64,000 bases of DNA from Algibacter miyuki (GCF_042427745.1 NZ_JBHMFA010000005.1), one strand, 5' to 3'; positions 42,871-53,111 are shown, counted from the first letter of the stretch. A program made the numbers and translations. The notes: a model not told the origin generated them from the letters alone.

Positions 42871-43947
42871 TTAATGTTCTCCATAACCAACATCGTCCAT
42901 TTTTCCTCTAAAGACTTTATATTGAATAAACATGTATACAGCCACTAACACAATTGCGATAGCAAACCAATACACACCAACGGATAAACCATACTCATCT
43001 GCTGCTACGTTATAAAGCGTTAAATCTGGATTAATATCATTTGTTGAAGGCAATACTTTAGGGAAAATTGAAGATACTGTTGTGGTTAAACCTCCGAATA
43101 AAAATAAGGATGAAAACACAAAACCATGTCCATCTTTTTTGAACGATTTAATTTTGAACAAACCAAACAACCCAGTTAGTGTAATAACTGGAAACACCCA
43201 TAACCAAGGGTATTTAAAAAAGTTGTGAAATGGTTTTGGTTCTATTAAATGCCAAATTAAAATTGAGATAATTACTAAAACTAGTAGCACAATATTTAAG
43301 TTGAAAATCACCTTTCTAAGCTTGGTATTTAAATCGGAACTGGTTTTAAAAATAATCCAATTTGCGCCATGTATAGCAAGAGACACCACACCAATAACAC
43401 CTAATAAAAGTGTAAACCAATCGATAACACCTAAAACTTCAGCATGTGGACTAAATGTTGGGTTCCAAAGTGGTAAAAAGAAAAAATGTGCTTCGTGCGT
43501 AGACACACCATTTACAACATTTCCTAAATTAACACCACGAACCACATTACCCAATGCTACACCAAAAAACAAGGCTAAAAGCAAACTAGAAATTCCAAAG
43601 GCTTTATCCCAAATGGCTTCCCACATACGATTGTGTATTTGTCCGCGTAATTCTAAACCAATGGCTCTAAAAATAAGCAACCACAAAATCATAATTAAAG
43701 GTAAATAAAAACCACTAAACGATGAGGCATACAACGTTGGAAATGCAAAAAACAAGATACCACCAGAAGCGATAAGCCAAACTTCGTTAGCATCCCAAAA
43801 AGGACCAATAGCATTAGTTATTGCTTTTTTATCTTTTTCTGTTTTAGCAAAAAACAAATGAATAATACCTGCTCCAAAATCGTAACCATCCAAAATGACA
43901 TAAACAGCCAACATGGTCATTAAAACGATATACCAAAATAATTCCAT
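42871..43947 (-). CDS. cydB: Cytochrome bd ubiquinol oxidase subunit II
   Basis: A 358-residue membrane subunit of cytochrome bd with about nine helices. It begins 'LFWYIVLMTMLAVYVILDGYDFGAGI', the CydB signature. 'IGPFWDANEVWLIASGGILFFAFP' follows, with 'FRAIGLELRGQ' after that. It supports CydA in a high-affinity quinol oxidase that resists nitric oxide and works at low oxygen. It is 2 nt from the end of cydA, so the pair is one unit. Confidence 0.95.
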   Translation of the reverse strand: MELFWYIVLMTMLAVYVILDGYDFGAGIIHLFFAKTEKDKKAITNAIGPFWDANEVWLIASGGILFFAFPTLYASSFSGFYLPLIMILWLLIFRAIGLELRGQIHNRMWEAIWDKAFGISSLLLALFFGVALGNVVRGVNLGNVVNGVSTHEAHFFFLPLWNPTFSPHAEVLGVIDWFTLLLGVIGVVSLAIHGANWIIFKTSSDLNTKLRKVIFNLNIVLLVLVIISILIWHLIEPKPFHNFFKYPWLWVFPVITLTGLFGLFKIKSFKKDGHGFVFSSLFLFGGLTTTVSSIFPKVLPSTNDINPDLTLYNVAADEYGLSVGVYWFAIAIVLVAVYMFIQYKVFRGKMDDVGYGEH

Positions 43948-43949
43948 AA

Positions 43950-45284
43950 TTAATGTGTGTTGTTAAGTTGTGGACCTTTGTTAATTATTTTTCCGGCAAG
44001 CATTAAAAACAGCAAGCCTAAAAGTAAATACAAACCAATAAAACCAAGTAATGTAAATAACGTATTTCCTGCCGATACGGTTGGCGATGCGCCATCTGCG
44101 GTGCGCAGCAAGTTATAGACTAACCAAGGTTGTCGGCCTAATTCCGCAGTATACCAACCTGTTGTATTGGCGATATATGGAAAAGGCAGCATAAACAAAA
44201 GTGCCCACAAAATCCATTTAGTGGTATATAGTTTTTTTCTGAAAAGCTGAACAGCTGCCAATAACATTAAACCTATAAAAATGGTGCCTAAACCAACCAT
44301 AATATGGTAGGCGTAATAAAGCCCGGGTATGTTTGTTGGGTGTGTGCTTTTATCAAATTCATTTAAACCTTTAATCTCCGCATTCCAGTCTTGATAGGTT
44401 AAAAAACTTAGAATATTGGGGACAGCTATTTTATTATCTAACTTTTGCTCGAGCATGTTAGGTTGTCCGATTAAAACAATTTCCGAACCACCTTCTTCGG
44501 TTTCAAAAATGCCTTCCATAGCTGCAAAGGTTACCGGTTGGTGTTTTACCACGTTTTTAGCAACTAAATCTCCTGTTGGGAAAGCCACCAATATACTAGA
44601 TACTAAACCGAAACCAACACCCGTTTTAACAAAGAGTTTTCCGAATTCGCTGTGTTTATTATTTAGAATATAAAATGCGCCAATACCAGCAACAACAAAT
44701 GATGCGGTAATTACCGATGCTAATTGATTATGAAAATACGATGGCAATAACCAGGGATTAGAAAATAAGGCTCCGAAGTTATTTAGAACAAATCGTCCGT
44801 TTTCCAAAATTTCATAACCTACCGGATGTTGCATCCATGAGTGTGTAGCAATAATTAAATAGCCGCTGGCCCAAGAGCCTAAAAAGACTAAAAACCCAGT
44901 AACAAAATGGAGTTTATGCCCTAGAAGCTTTTCACCAAAAATAAAAAGTCCTAAAAAAGAAGATTCTAAAAAGAACGAAAACATGCCTTCCATAGCCAGA
45001 GTTTGGCCAATAATACCACCGGTAAGCTCCGAGAATTTCGCCCAATTAGTTCCAAACTGAAATTCCATCGGGATTCCGGTAACCACACCCATAGCAAAGT
45101 TTAGCGCGAAAATTTTCATCCAAAACTTAGCGGCGTCATTATATTTTTCTATTTCAGAATAAAGATATTTTCCTTTAAAATAAACCACTAGAAGCGATAA
45201 GCCCATGGTTAATTGCGGAAATAAGTAGTGAAAGGTAATGGTAAAAGCAAACTGCATTCTATCATAAAAAAGCATGTCTTCCAT
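43950..45284 (-). CDS. cydA: Cytochrome bd ubiquinol oxidase subunit I
   Basis: The haem-bearing subunit of cytochrome bd, 444 residues. The N-terminal 'RMQFAFTITFHYLFPQLTMGLSLL' contains the haem-ligand His region. 'MGVVTGIPMEFQFGTNWAKFS' and the quinol-loop end 'ELGRQPWLVYNLLRTADG' (GRQPW) are diagnostic. The Q-loop is of the short type common outside enterobacteria. With cydB it gives NO-tolerant, low-oxygen respiration. A GTAAC-N4-GTTAC dyad lies about 60 nt upstream of its ATG. Confidence 0.95.
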   Translation of the reverse strand: MEDMLFYDRMQFAFTITFHYLFPQLTMGLSLLVVYFKGKYLYSEIEKYNDAAKFWMKIFALNFAMGVVTGIPMEFQFGTNWAKFSELTGGIIGQTLAMEGMFSFFLESSFLGLFIFGEKLLGHKLHFVTGFLVFLGSWASGYLIIATHSWMQHPVGYEILENGRFVLNNFGALFSNPWLLPSYFHNQLASVITASFVVAGIGAFYILNNKHSEFGKLFVKTGVGFGLVSSILVAFPTGDLVAKNVVKHQPVTFAAMEGIFETEEGGSEIVLIGQPNMLEQKLDNKIAVPNILSFLTYQDWNAEIKGLNEFDKSTHPTNIPGLYYAYHIMVGLGTIFIGLMLLAAVQLFRKKLYTTKWILWALLFMLPFPYIANTTGWYTAELGRQPWLVYNLLRTADGASPTVSAGNTLFTLLGFIGLYLLLGLLFLMLAGKIINKGPQLNNTH

Positions 45285-45658
45285 AAAAGCAATAATTTGT
45301 ATGTGTTGCCGACGAAATTATTCGATTTTAACCTAAGAAACAGTAACTTTTGTTACAGATAAAAAGTTTCAGTAATTAATATAAAATCGCTAATTCATCA
45401 ATTAAATTTACTGCAAACAAAGTTAACCATTACGGTTTGTTTACTTGGTATAATATCGGTTAAATAAAGCCTTTAAAGCAAGTTTTATCAAAAGTTCAAA
45501 AGCTGTTCTCTATATTTCAATTATCTGCAATAGTGATAAAAATCTCGTCGATACAATAACGGTTTTGGTATAGGCAATCCCACCAAACTTCTATTCCCTT
45601 TTTATAAGGATGTATTTAGTTTCATTTTTGATGTGTAAAACAAAAACACCTTAAAAAA
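45285..45658. other. Intergenic region between divergent cydA and the efflux operon
   Basis: 374 nt without a gene. It contains the dyad at 45343-45356 near cydA. No complete TTG/TAnnTTTG promoter was recognised for either side. The region next to the TolC gene is rich in T-runs. Confidence 0.5.
45343..45356. promoter_or_regulatory. GTAAC-TTTT-GTTAC dyad upstream of cydA
   Basis: A perfect inverted repeat of 5 bp with a 4-nt centre, at a distance (59 nt before the ATG) that suits a CRP/FNR-superfamily site. Binding by an oxygen- or NO-responsive regulator of that superfamily is an inference. Confidence 0.45.
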
Positions 45659-46990
45659 ATGAAATTATATATTATTATCGCAAGCTTTCTATTTGCACAG
45701 ATTTCAATAGGGCAAGAACAACCTAAAGACGACACCACGAAAGTTTGGTCTTTAGAAGATTGTATCAATTACGCTATAGCACATAATATTAGCGTAAAGG
45801 ATGCTTCTTTAAATACAAATCTTGCCGAAGTAGATTATAGCAAAGCAAAATCGTCTAGATTACCTAACTTATTTGGTAGTGCTTCACAAAGTTTTTCTAA
45901 CGGAAATACTATCGATCCTATTACAAGTAGCTATGTTACCGATCAAATTCACAGTACTAATGTGGGTATTAATAGTTCGGTAACGCTGTTTAAAGGCAAT
46001 CAAATAAACAATCAGATTGAGCAGAATAAAATTCTTTTAGAGCAAAGTGCTTTTTTAGAAGAAGAAGCCAAAAACAGTATTGTTATTAGTCTTTTAGAAA
46101 ACTACTTACAAGCACTTTTCAGTAAAGAAGATATTGCTATTGCCGAATCTAATTTAGAAGCTTCTAAAACAGAAGTATTGCGAGCAAAAGCACGTTTAGA
46201 CGCAGGAACAATAGCTTTAAGTGATTATACCGAAGCACAAAGTCAAACTGCTACTAATCAATATAATCTAATTGCTGCTAAAAATAATTACCAACAGTAT
46301 ATTATTGATTTGAAACAACTGTTAGAGCTAACACCAATGGACGATTTAGAAATTGAGTCTATCGATGAAAACATGGATTTAATTAACTTAGAGCTAGATA
46401 AAATCTCCATCTATAACAACGCCTTAAATTACTTGCCAGAAATAGAAGCTAGTAAGTTAAATGTAGCAGCAAAAGAGAAAGAACTAGATATTGCTAAAGG
46501 TGGGTATTCGCCAACATTATCACTTTCCGGAAGTGTAGGTTCTGGGTACACGAGTATAAATGATAATACATTTTCCGATCAGTTTGATGTTAACTTTAAT
46601 CAGAAGTTAGGTTTATCATTAACCATTCCTATTTTCAATAGAAACGAAACAAAATCAGCAGTACAATCGGCTACAATAAATATTGAAAAGGCTGAAATTC
46701 AAAAACAAATTACAGAAAAAATACTTTATAAGAAAGTAGAAACGGCTTATCAAAATGCATTATCTGCACAAGAACAAATTATTGCCGCGGAAGCTTCCAA
46801 AGAAGCATCGGAACAAAGTTATAAACTGGCTCAAAAGAAATATGAATTGGGCGATTTAAGCACAACCGATTTAGTAATTAGCCAAAACACCTTTACTAAC
46901 GCGCAACAAAATTATTTACAAGCCAAATACCTCAATATTTTATACCACCAATTATTACAATTTTATCAAGGAAACGATATCAAACTTTAA
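45659..46990 (+). CDS. TolC family outer-membrane efflux protein
   Basis: A 443-residue outer-membrane channel component with a signal peptide (MKLYIIIASFLFAQISIGQ). Two TolC repeats follow, beginning 'WSLEDCINYAIAHNISVKDA' and continuing with long helices ('AKARLDAGTIALSDYTEAQSQ', 'AQKKYELGDLSTTDLVISQN'). It is the first gene of a series with a MacA-like adaptor, MacB-like ATPase and permease, so it should form the outer-membrane exit of that tripartite pump. Confidence 0.93.
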   Translation: MKLYIIIASFLFAQISIGQEQPKDDTTKVWSLEDCINYAIAHNISVKDASLNTNLAEVDYSKAKSSRLPNLFGSASQSFSNGNTIDPITSSYVTDQIHSTNVGINSSVTLFKGNQINNQIEQNKILLEQSAFLEEEAKNSIVISLLENYLQALFSKEDIAIAESNLEASKTEVLRAKARLDAGTIALSDYTEAQSQTATNQYNLIAAKNNYQQYIIDLKQLLELTPMDDLEIESIDENMDLINLELDKISIYNNALNYLPEIEASKLNVAAKEKELDIAKGGYSPTLSLSGSVGSGYTSINDNTFSDQFDVNFNQKLGLSLTIPIFNRNETKSAVQSATINIEKAEIQKQITEKILYKKVETAYQNALSAQEQIIAAEASKEASEQSYKLAQKKYELGDLSTTDLVISQNTFTNAQQNYLQAKYLNILYHQLLQFYQGNDIKL

Positions 46991-47001
46991 TCTAAAGCAT
47001 C

Positions 47002-48204
47002 ATGAAAAATAAAAAAAACATTATAATAAGTGGCATTGCCATTGTAGTACTCGCCATTGTAGGATATTCATTTATAAAAACTGATGACGCTATTATTATC
47101 GAAGCGAAAACAATAACCGCAAAAAAAGCTAACGTCACTACCATGGTTACCGCAACCGGAACTATGGAGCCTATTACACAAGTTGAAGTTGGTACACAGG
47201 TATCAGGTGTGGTAGAAAAAATATATGTGGATTATAACAGTGTAGTTACGGAAGGGCAGTTGATTGCAGAATTGGATAAAACCAATTTAAATGCAGCAAA
47301 AACGCAAGCACAAGCAGCTTACGATAATGCAGTTAGCCAACGAAACTACACACAAACTATTTACGACAGACAAAAAACATTATATGATAATCAAGTGATA
47401 AGTAAATCTGATTTTGATGATGCGGCATTCAATTATCAAACAGCAAAAGGGACGGTTACGCAACGTTATTCAGATTTGCAACAAGCCAGAACCAATTTAG
47501 GCTATGCTAATATTTATTCACCTATTGATGGAGTGATATTGTCTAGAGCTATTGACGAAGGGCAAACCGTAGCAGCAAGTTTAAGCACACCAACATTATT
47601 TACTATTGCTCAAGATTTAAAAGAAATGCAAGTAGAAGCAGATGTAGATGAAGCAGATATAGGACAAGTAAAAGAAGGACAGCGTGTTACTTTTACAGTA
47701 GATGCTTACTTAGGTGAAACTTTTGAAGGTGAAGTAACGCAGGTAAGATTAGACCCAACGGTTACTTCAAATGTAGTGACGTATACGGTTGTAATTAAGG
47801 CAGATAACCCAAATTTAAAACTAAAACCAGGATTAACAGCAACCATCTCGATTTATACATTAGAATTAAATGATGTGTTAACTGCGGAAGCTAAAGCCAT
47901 CAACTTTAAACCAGAAAGAGAAGTCTTTGCAAACTACAATTTGCAACACCAATTACCTGAAACCACAAGTAGACCTTCTAGAGAAGAAACCGCGCTTTGG
48001 GTATTACAAGCGAACGGAGCGATTACACCTAAAGTAGTAACACTAGGAGCTAGTGATGGGGTTAATGTAGAAATATTAAGTGGTATTTCGGCAGGAGATA
48101 AACTAGTTTACAGTTTAAAAGAAGTTTCTAAATCAGAAGCAGCGACAGAAGAACAAAGCAAAAGTCCATTTATGCCACAAAGAGGTGGTGGCGGAAAAAG
48201 ATAA
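47002..48204 (+). CDS. MacA-like periplasmic adaptor protein
   Basis: A 400-residue membrane-fusion protein. It has an N-terminal anchor helix (about 6-24), then the lipoyl/barrel-sandwich half 'VSGVVEKIYVDYNSVVTEGQLI', a helical hairpin at about 95-155, and the second half 'TNLGYANIYSPIDGVILSR'. The beta-barrel domain ('QVEADVDEADIGQVKEGQRVTF') and a membrane-proximal domain follow. It links the MacB-like permease with the TolC protein. It ends with a short Gly-rich tail (PQRGGGGKR). Confidence 0.92.
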   Translation: MKNKKNIIISGIAIVVLAIVGYSFIKTDDAIIIEAKTITAKKANVTTMVTATGTMEPITQVEVGTQVSGVVEKIYVDYNSVVTEGQLIAELDKTNLNAAKTQAQAAYDNAVSQRNYTQTIYDRQKTLYDNQVISKSDFDDAAFNYQTAKGTVTQRYSDLQQARTNLGYANIYSPIDGVILSRAIDEGQTVAASLSTPTLFTIAQDLKEMQVEADVDEADIGQVKEGQRVTFTVDAYLGETFEGEVTQVRLDPTVTSNVVTYTVVIKADNPNLKLKPGLTATISIYTLELNDVLTAEAKAINFKPEREVFANYNLQHQLPETTSRPSREETALWVLQANGAITPKVVTLGASDGVNVEILSGISAGDKLVYSLKEVSKSEAATEEQSKSPFMPQRGGGGKR

Positions 48205-48208
48205 TACG

Positions 48209-48952
48209 ATGAAAAAAGCAATCATAAAAATAGAAGATTTAAAACGAGAGTTTACCATGGGAACCGAAACGGTTCATGCGTTGAGAGGTATTTCGTTTGA
48301 TATAAAAGAAGGAGAGTTTGTGACTATTATGGGATCTAGTGGTTCGGGAAAAAGTACCATGCTTAACATTTTAGGATGTTTAGATCAGCCAACGTCCGGA
48401 ACTTACGAAATTGATGGTGTACGCGTAAAAGATTTATCTCGAAATGAATTAGCAACCATTAGAAACGAGAAGATTGGTTTCATTTTTCAATCGTATAATT
48501 TACTAGCAAGAACATCTGCTATTGAAAATGTAGAATTACCTTTATTGTACAACAGCAAAGTATCTACAGAAGAACGCAGAAAACGTGCTATTGAAGCTTT
48601 AGAAAAAGTAGGACTTGGAGAACGTTTACATCATACACCAGCACAACTTTCGGGTGGACAACAGCAACGTGTAGCTATTGCTAGATCGCTAGTTAACAAT
48701 CCAGTAATGATATTGGCTGATGAAGCGACAGGAAACTTAGATACACGTACATCTTACGAAATCATGTCCTTATTTCAAGAGTTAAACAAACAAGGTATTA
48801 CGATTACATTCGTAACGCACGAGCCGGATATTGCTACGTTTAGTAGTAGAACTATTGTATTAAAAGATGGTGCGGTTATGAAAGATTATAATAATGATAA
48901 TATTCAATCTGCAGCAAACGAATTAGCCAAATTACCTAAACAAGACGATTAA
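48209..48952 (+). CDS. MacB-type ABC transporter ATPase
   Basis: A 247-residue ATPase. It carries Walker A 'GSSGSGKST', the Q-loop 'IFQSYNLLARTSAIENVELP', signature 'LSGGQQQRVAIARSL' and Walker B 'ILADEATGNLD'. A frame extends upstream to 48185 through a GTG, but the ATG at 48209 (MKKAIIKIEDLKREF) lies just after the adaptor's stop and gives the normal N-terminus. In MacAB of E. coli this domain is fused to the permease; here it is a separate gene followed after 2 nt by the permease. Confidence 0.93.
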   Translation: MKKAIIKIEDLKREFTMGTETVHALRGISFDIKEGEFVTIMGSSGSGKSTMLNILGCLDQPTSGTYEIDGVRVKDLSRNELATIRNEKIGFIFQSYNLLARTSAIENVELPLLYNSKVSTEERRKRAIEALEKVGLGERLHHTPAQLSGGQQQRVAIARSLVNNPVMILADEATGNLDTRTSYEIMSLFQELNKQGITITFVTHEPDIATFSSRTIVLKDGAVMKDYNNDNIQSAANELAKLPKQDD

Positions 48953-48954
48953 TT

Positions 48955-50175
48955 ATGAGACTATTAAATTTATTTAAAATCGCAACAAAAGCCATCATTC
49001 TTAACAAAACCAGAACTTTGTTAACCATGCTTGGAATTATTATTGGTGTCGCTTCTGTTATCGCTATGTTAGCCATTGGAGAAGGTTCAAAGGAAAGTAT
49101 TCGTACTTCCATTTCTGCTATGGGATCCAACATGATTACAATAAAAGCAGGAGCAGACACAAAAGGAGGCGTGAGACAGGAAGCAAGTGTTATGGAATCA
49201 CTGACTTTAAGTGATTATGAAGCCATTAAAGCACAATCGACTTTATTAAGTTATAGTTCTCCAGTAGTAGAAGGTAGAGGTCAGGTTATAAACGGTTCTA
49301 GTAACTGGCCATCATCAATTTATGGTGTTAATCCTGAATATTTAAACATTAAAGTCGTCGGTTTACAGAGCGGAAGCATGTTTACAGATGCAGAAGTACA
49401 AACGGCTTCAAAAGTAGCTGTAATTGGTCAAACAGTTGTAGAAAATGTGTTTACTGACGGTCAAGATCCGGTCGGGCAAATGATTCGTTTTAATAATATT
49501 CCCTTTAAAGTGATTGGCGTTTTAGAGGAAAAAGGTGAAAACACCTTTGGTCAAGATCAGGATGATGTCGTTATTGCGCCTTATACAACGGTACAAAAAC
49601 GTATTTTGGCTATCGATCATTTAAATCAAATTATGGCATCTGCCATTAGTGAGAATGATGCGCCTAATGCTGTTTTAGAAGTCTCTAAAATTTTAAGAGA
49701 ACAACATAAGTTAACTGATAGTGATACAGACGATTTTACCGTACGTTCCATGGAAGAGTTAATTTCAACCTTCAGTTCTACCAGTGAAATGCTAACTATT
49801 CTATTAGTTGCAGTGGCAAGTATCTCGTTATTAATTGGAGGAATTGGAATTATGAACATTATGTATGTTTCTGTTAAAGAACGTACTAAAGAAATTGGTT
49901 TACGAATGGCTGTAGGAGGAAAGGGCTCTGATATTTTAATGCAATTTTTAATAGAAGCCATTCTAATAAGTATAACAGGTGGTGTTTTAGGAGTATTATT
50001 AGGACTTGGAGCAACGGTGTTCATAGAAAAATTCTTAAATTGGCCTACAAGTGTGGCTATGTATTCTATTGTGATTTCTTTTGCAGTTTGTGCTGTAACG
50101 GGTATCTTTTTTGGATGGTATCCTGCAAGAAAAGCATCAGCTTTAGATCCAATAACTGCTTTACGTTACGAATAA
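48955..50175 (+). CDS. MacB-type ABC transporter permease
   Basis: A 406-residue permease with the MacB/FtsX layout: one helix at about 20-42 ('TLLTMLGIIIGVASVIAMLAIG'), a periplasmic MacB-core domain of about 220 residues, and three C-terminal helices ('SLLIGGIGIMNIMYVSVKERTKEIGLRMAVG' and onward). It works with the upstream ATPase and adaptor to push substrates, such as peptides, lipopeptides or drugs, from the periplasm through TolC. It is followed after 6 nt by a histidine kinase gene. Confidence 0.93.
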   Translation: MRLLNLFKIATKAIILNKTRTLLTMLGIIIGVASVIAMLAIGEGSKESIRTSISAMGSNMITIKAGADTKGGVRQEASVMESLTLSDYEAIKAQSTLLSYSSPVVEGRGQVINGSSNWPSSIYGVNPEYLNIKVVGLQSGSMFTDAEVQTASKVAVIGQTVVENVFTDGQDPVGQMIRFNNIPFKVIGVLEEKGENTFGQDQDDVVIAPYTTVQKRILAIDHLNQIMASAISENDAPNAVLEVSKILREQHKLTDSDTDDFTVRSMEELISTFSSTSEMLTILLVAVASISLLIGGIGIMNIMYVSVKERTKEIGLRMAVGGKGSDILMQFLIEAILISITGGVLGVLLGLGATVFIEKFLNWPTSVAMYSIVISFAVCAVTGIFFGWYPARKASALDPITALRYE

Positions 50176-50181
50176 TAAATT

Positions 50182-51219
50182 ATGTACAAGAATAAAACAA
50201 TAACGGTAATATCACATGTGCTAGTATGGTTAACACTATTTTGTTTGCCTTATTTGCTATCATCTGGTGAAGAACAAGAAATGAATAGAGTAATTGCGCA
50301 TTTTTGGATTCCTTTATTCTTTTCTGCCATTATCTTTTACTTTAACTTCTTTGTTTTAGTAGATCGTTATTTGTTCCCCAAAAAAACAGTTCAGTTTATT
50401 CTACTGAATATCATAATTATAGCATTCTTTTTATTTTTAAAAGAATATATTGAAGATAACTATTTTCAATATATTTTAAAAAAACGTCGAGCAAATACCG
50501 AGAGAACAGAGCCTCCATTTAAAATAGCGATGTACATACAATTGTTATCGTATTTAGCACCTTTATTCTTTTCAGTAGCATTAAAATCTACAAAACGATG
50601 GGTTAAAACGGAAACAGAACGTAAGGAAGCCGCTAACTTTAAATTGAAGTCAGAGTTACAGCATTTGCATTATCAATTGCAACCGCATTTTTTTTTTAAT
50701 TCTTTAAATAACATCTATTCATTAGTCGATATTTCGCCAGATCAAGCAAAATCTTCTATTCACAGTTTAAGTAAACTGATGCGTTATATGTTGTATGAGA
50801 CTAATTTAGAAGTCGTGCCGCTTAGTAAAGAAATTGATTTTCTTAAAAAGTATATTGATTTAATGAAGTTAAGAGTATCAGATAAAACAACGGTTAGTTA
50901 TAGTTTTCCTATTAAAGAAACAGGTATTCAAATAGCGCCTTTATTATTTATTTCATTAATTGAAAATGCATTTAAACATGGGGTTTCGGCGACTAAACCA
51001 AGTACGATTGATATTAATATGACTTGTGATGATGCAACGGTGTTATTTTCTGTTGAAAACCATAATTTTCCGAAGAAAACAGACGATAAAAGTGGCTCTG
51101 GTATCGGGCTTCAGAATTTAGAAAAACGTTTGGAGTTATTGTATTCAGATAAATTCAACTTTAAAACTATTTTAAAAGATGATCGCTTTTTAGTAACCTT
51201 AGAAGTGGAAACAAACTAA
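50182..51219 (+). CDS. LytS-type sensor histidine kinase
   Basis: A 345-residue membrane kinase. Four hydrophobic helices occupy the first 140 residues (about 7-27, 40-60, 70-88 and 113-130). 'LKSELQHLHYQLQPHFFFNSLNNIYSLV' is the His_kinase (LytS/YehU) box with the phospho-His in QPHF. The ATPase part includes 'LLFISLIENAFKHGV' and 'GSGIGLQNLEKRLELLY'. No LytTR regulator is next to it, but one lies at the end of the same gene series (56.1 kb) and is the probable partner. Confidence 0.92.
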   Translation: MYKNKTITVISHVLVWLTLFCLPYLLSSGEEQEMNRVIAHFWIPLFFSAIIFYFNFFVLVDRYLFPKKTVQFILLNIIIIAFFLFLKEYIEDNYFQYILKKRRANTERTEPPFKIAMYIQLLSYLAPLFFSVALKSTKRWVKTETERKEAANFKLKSELQHLHYQLQPHFFFNSLNNIYSLVDISPDQAKSSIHSLSKLMRYMLYETNLEVVPLSKEIDFLKKYIDLMKLRVSDKTTVSYSFPIKETGIQIAPLLFISLIENAFKHGVSATKPSTIDINMTCDDATVLFSVENHNFPKKTDDKSGSGIGLQNLEKRLELLYSDKFNFKTILKDDRFLVTLEVETN

Positions 51220-51280
51220 GTATGGCAACATGACTAAAATAATCGATTTATCAAATCACAATACGCTTAAATTTTAATAT

Positions 51281-53080
51281 ATGAAAGATGCCTCTAAGCA
51301 GACGCTTGTAGCGCTTTTTAAAAAACTCTGGAATTACGTAAAACCGTACAAAAACTTGGTTATTGCGTCTTTAATTTTAACTATAATTGGCGCATTATTG
51401 GCGCAGGTTAATGCATTAGTATTGCGCTACACTGTAGATGAATTAACTACTTTAAGTAACGCTAATAAAACCGTAAAAGAAGGGTTTTCGCTATTAGCAA
51501 CAATTAGCATTATTCTTCTTTTAAAGGAAGGTTTTTATGCATTAGTACAATTTGGTCAAAAGTTCTACGGAGAAAAAATGAAAATTTACATTTCAAAAGA
51601 CTTTGCGCAAAACATTGTAGAACGCATATTAACTTACAAAATGGCTTTTTACAGTTCTCCAACGAATGAAAGTGGCAAATTACAAACCAGAATAGATTTA
51701 GGCGTTTCCAGCCTAACACAGTTAGTAAAAAACTTTTTTATTGATATATTACCTTTATTTTTTAACGCCTTTGTCGCTTTAATTATCATGTTTAACGCCA
51801 ACGTATATGTGGGGTTAGTGAGTCTTTCAATTATTCCACTTTTCTTCTACATAAGCAGTCTACAAGCTAAAAAACTGAAAGGTTTTAGACGCACCATGAG
51901 AAAATATAGAGAAACAAAAAACAATGGCATTATTGGTTTAATAAATTCAATTACTGTTATCAAATCTTTTACAAGAGAAAGTTTTGAAAGTAAAAAGCAT
52001 GAAGCCATTCAGTTAGATATGACTGAAAATCAATTACAAACAAGAAAACTAAGTTTCTTATTTGATGGATTAAAAAAATTCACAGAACAATTTGGAGTCG
52101 TTATTATTATCATCTTAACCGCTTATTTTGTTTTAAATGGCAGCATGACTATTGGCGCCATAATGTTTCATATTTTGCTATTTAACAATGTATCGGCACC
52201 TATACAACAACTACATCGTATTTATGATGAAGTACAAGATGCGATAATATATTCGGATGCCTTTTTTGAAATTATGGACGCCGATGATCAAACAGAATTA
52301 AGTGGCACGTACATTCCTGAAAAATTCACCGGTACTTTTGAAATTAAAAATGTTGATTTTGCATATCCAAACGGAACCAAAGCGCTGTATGATGTTTCCA
52401 TGGTTATTAAACCCAATACCATAAATGCACTAGTTGGTTTAAGTGGCGCTGGAAAAAGCACGATGATTAATTTGCTAGATAAATTCTATGCGCCAACCTC
52501 GGGAGAAATACTTTTAGATGGCGTTGATTTACAAAAATATGATACGCATTGGTTACGAGATAACATTGGGTTGGTATTACAAAAAAATCATATATTTAAT
52601 GGTAGTATTAAAGAAAACATCCTTTACGGAAAAGAAAATGCTACAGATAACGAGGTTATAGCGGCAGCAAAACAAGCTTATATCCATGAGCAAATCAGTC
52701 AATTACCCGATGGCTATAATTCAAAAGCAACCTTACTTTCTGGAGGACAACAACAACGGGTTTCTATAGCACGATTGTTTCTAAAAAATCCTCCTATTAT
52801 TTTTCTTGATGAACCCACGGCGAGTTTGGATGCTATAGCAACAGAAAAAATAAAGAAAAGTTTAGATGCCATAAAAAAGGGGCGAACGGTAATTGTTATT
52901 TCACATAGTATTTCTCAAATAATCGATGCTGAAAATGTTATTGTTTTAGAAAAAGGAAAAGTAATAGAACAGGGTACTCATGAGGCATTGTATAACAATG
53001 AGAGTGCCTATTATAAAATTTTCAATGCGATGGCGAATAGCTTAAATATAGATAAAATTAAAAACACTTTAAAAGAATAA
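51281..53080 (+). CDS. ABC exporter half-transporter (type I)
   Basis: A 599-residue fused permease/ATPase. The first ~320 residues form a six-helix type I exporter membrane domain. The ATPase half has Walker A 'GLSGAGKST', signature 'LLSGGQQQRVSIARLFL', Walker B 'IIFLDEPTASLD' and a switch His in 'ISHSI'. It works as a homodimer to export lipids, peptides or drugs; the substrate is unknown. It lies 61 nt after the kinase gene and 31 nt before the YHYH fusion gene, in the same series. Confidence 0.92.
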   Translation: MKDASKQTLVALFKKLWNYVKPYKNLVIASLILTIIGALLAQVNALVLRYTVDELTTLSNANKTVKEGFSLLATISIILLLKEGFYALVQFGQKFYGEKMKIYISKDFAQNIVERILTYKMAFYSSPTNESGKLQTRIDLGVSSLTQLVKNFFIDILPLFFNAFVALIIMFNANVYVGLVSLSIIPLFFYISSLQAKKLKGFRRTMRKYRETKNNGIIGLINSITVIKSFTRESFESKKHEAIQLDMTENQLQTRKLSFLFDGLKKFTEQFGVVIIIILTAYFVLNGSMTIGAIMFHILLFNNVSAPIQQLHRIYDEVQDAIIYSDAFFEIMDADDQTELSGTYIPEKFTGTFEIKNVDFAYPNGTKALYDVSMVIKPNTINALVGLSGAGKSTMINLLDKFYAPTSGEILLDGVDLQKYDTHWLRDNIGLVLQKNHIFNGSIKENILYGKENATDNEVIAAAKQAYIHEQISQLPDGYNSKATLLSGGQQQRVSIARLFLKNPPIIFLDEPTASLDAIATEKIKKSLDAIKKGRTVIVISHSISQIIDAENVIVLEKGKVIEQGTHEALYNNESAYYKIFNAMANSLNIDKIKNTLKE

Positions 53081-53111
53081 ATTCAACTATTCCTATAACT
53101 ATTAAAAACCT

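Noticed and set aside
43301..43708. 135-residue plus-strand frame inside cydB
   Set aside because: Antisense shadow; cydB is certain and the frame has no recognisable features.
49626..50024. 132-residue minus-strand frame inside the MacB-type permease gene
   Set aside because: Antisense shadow of a well-supported permease.
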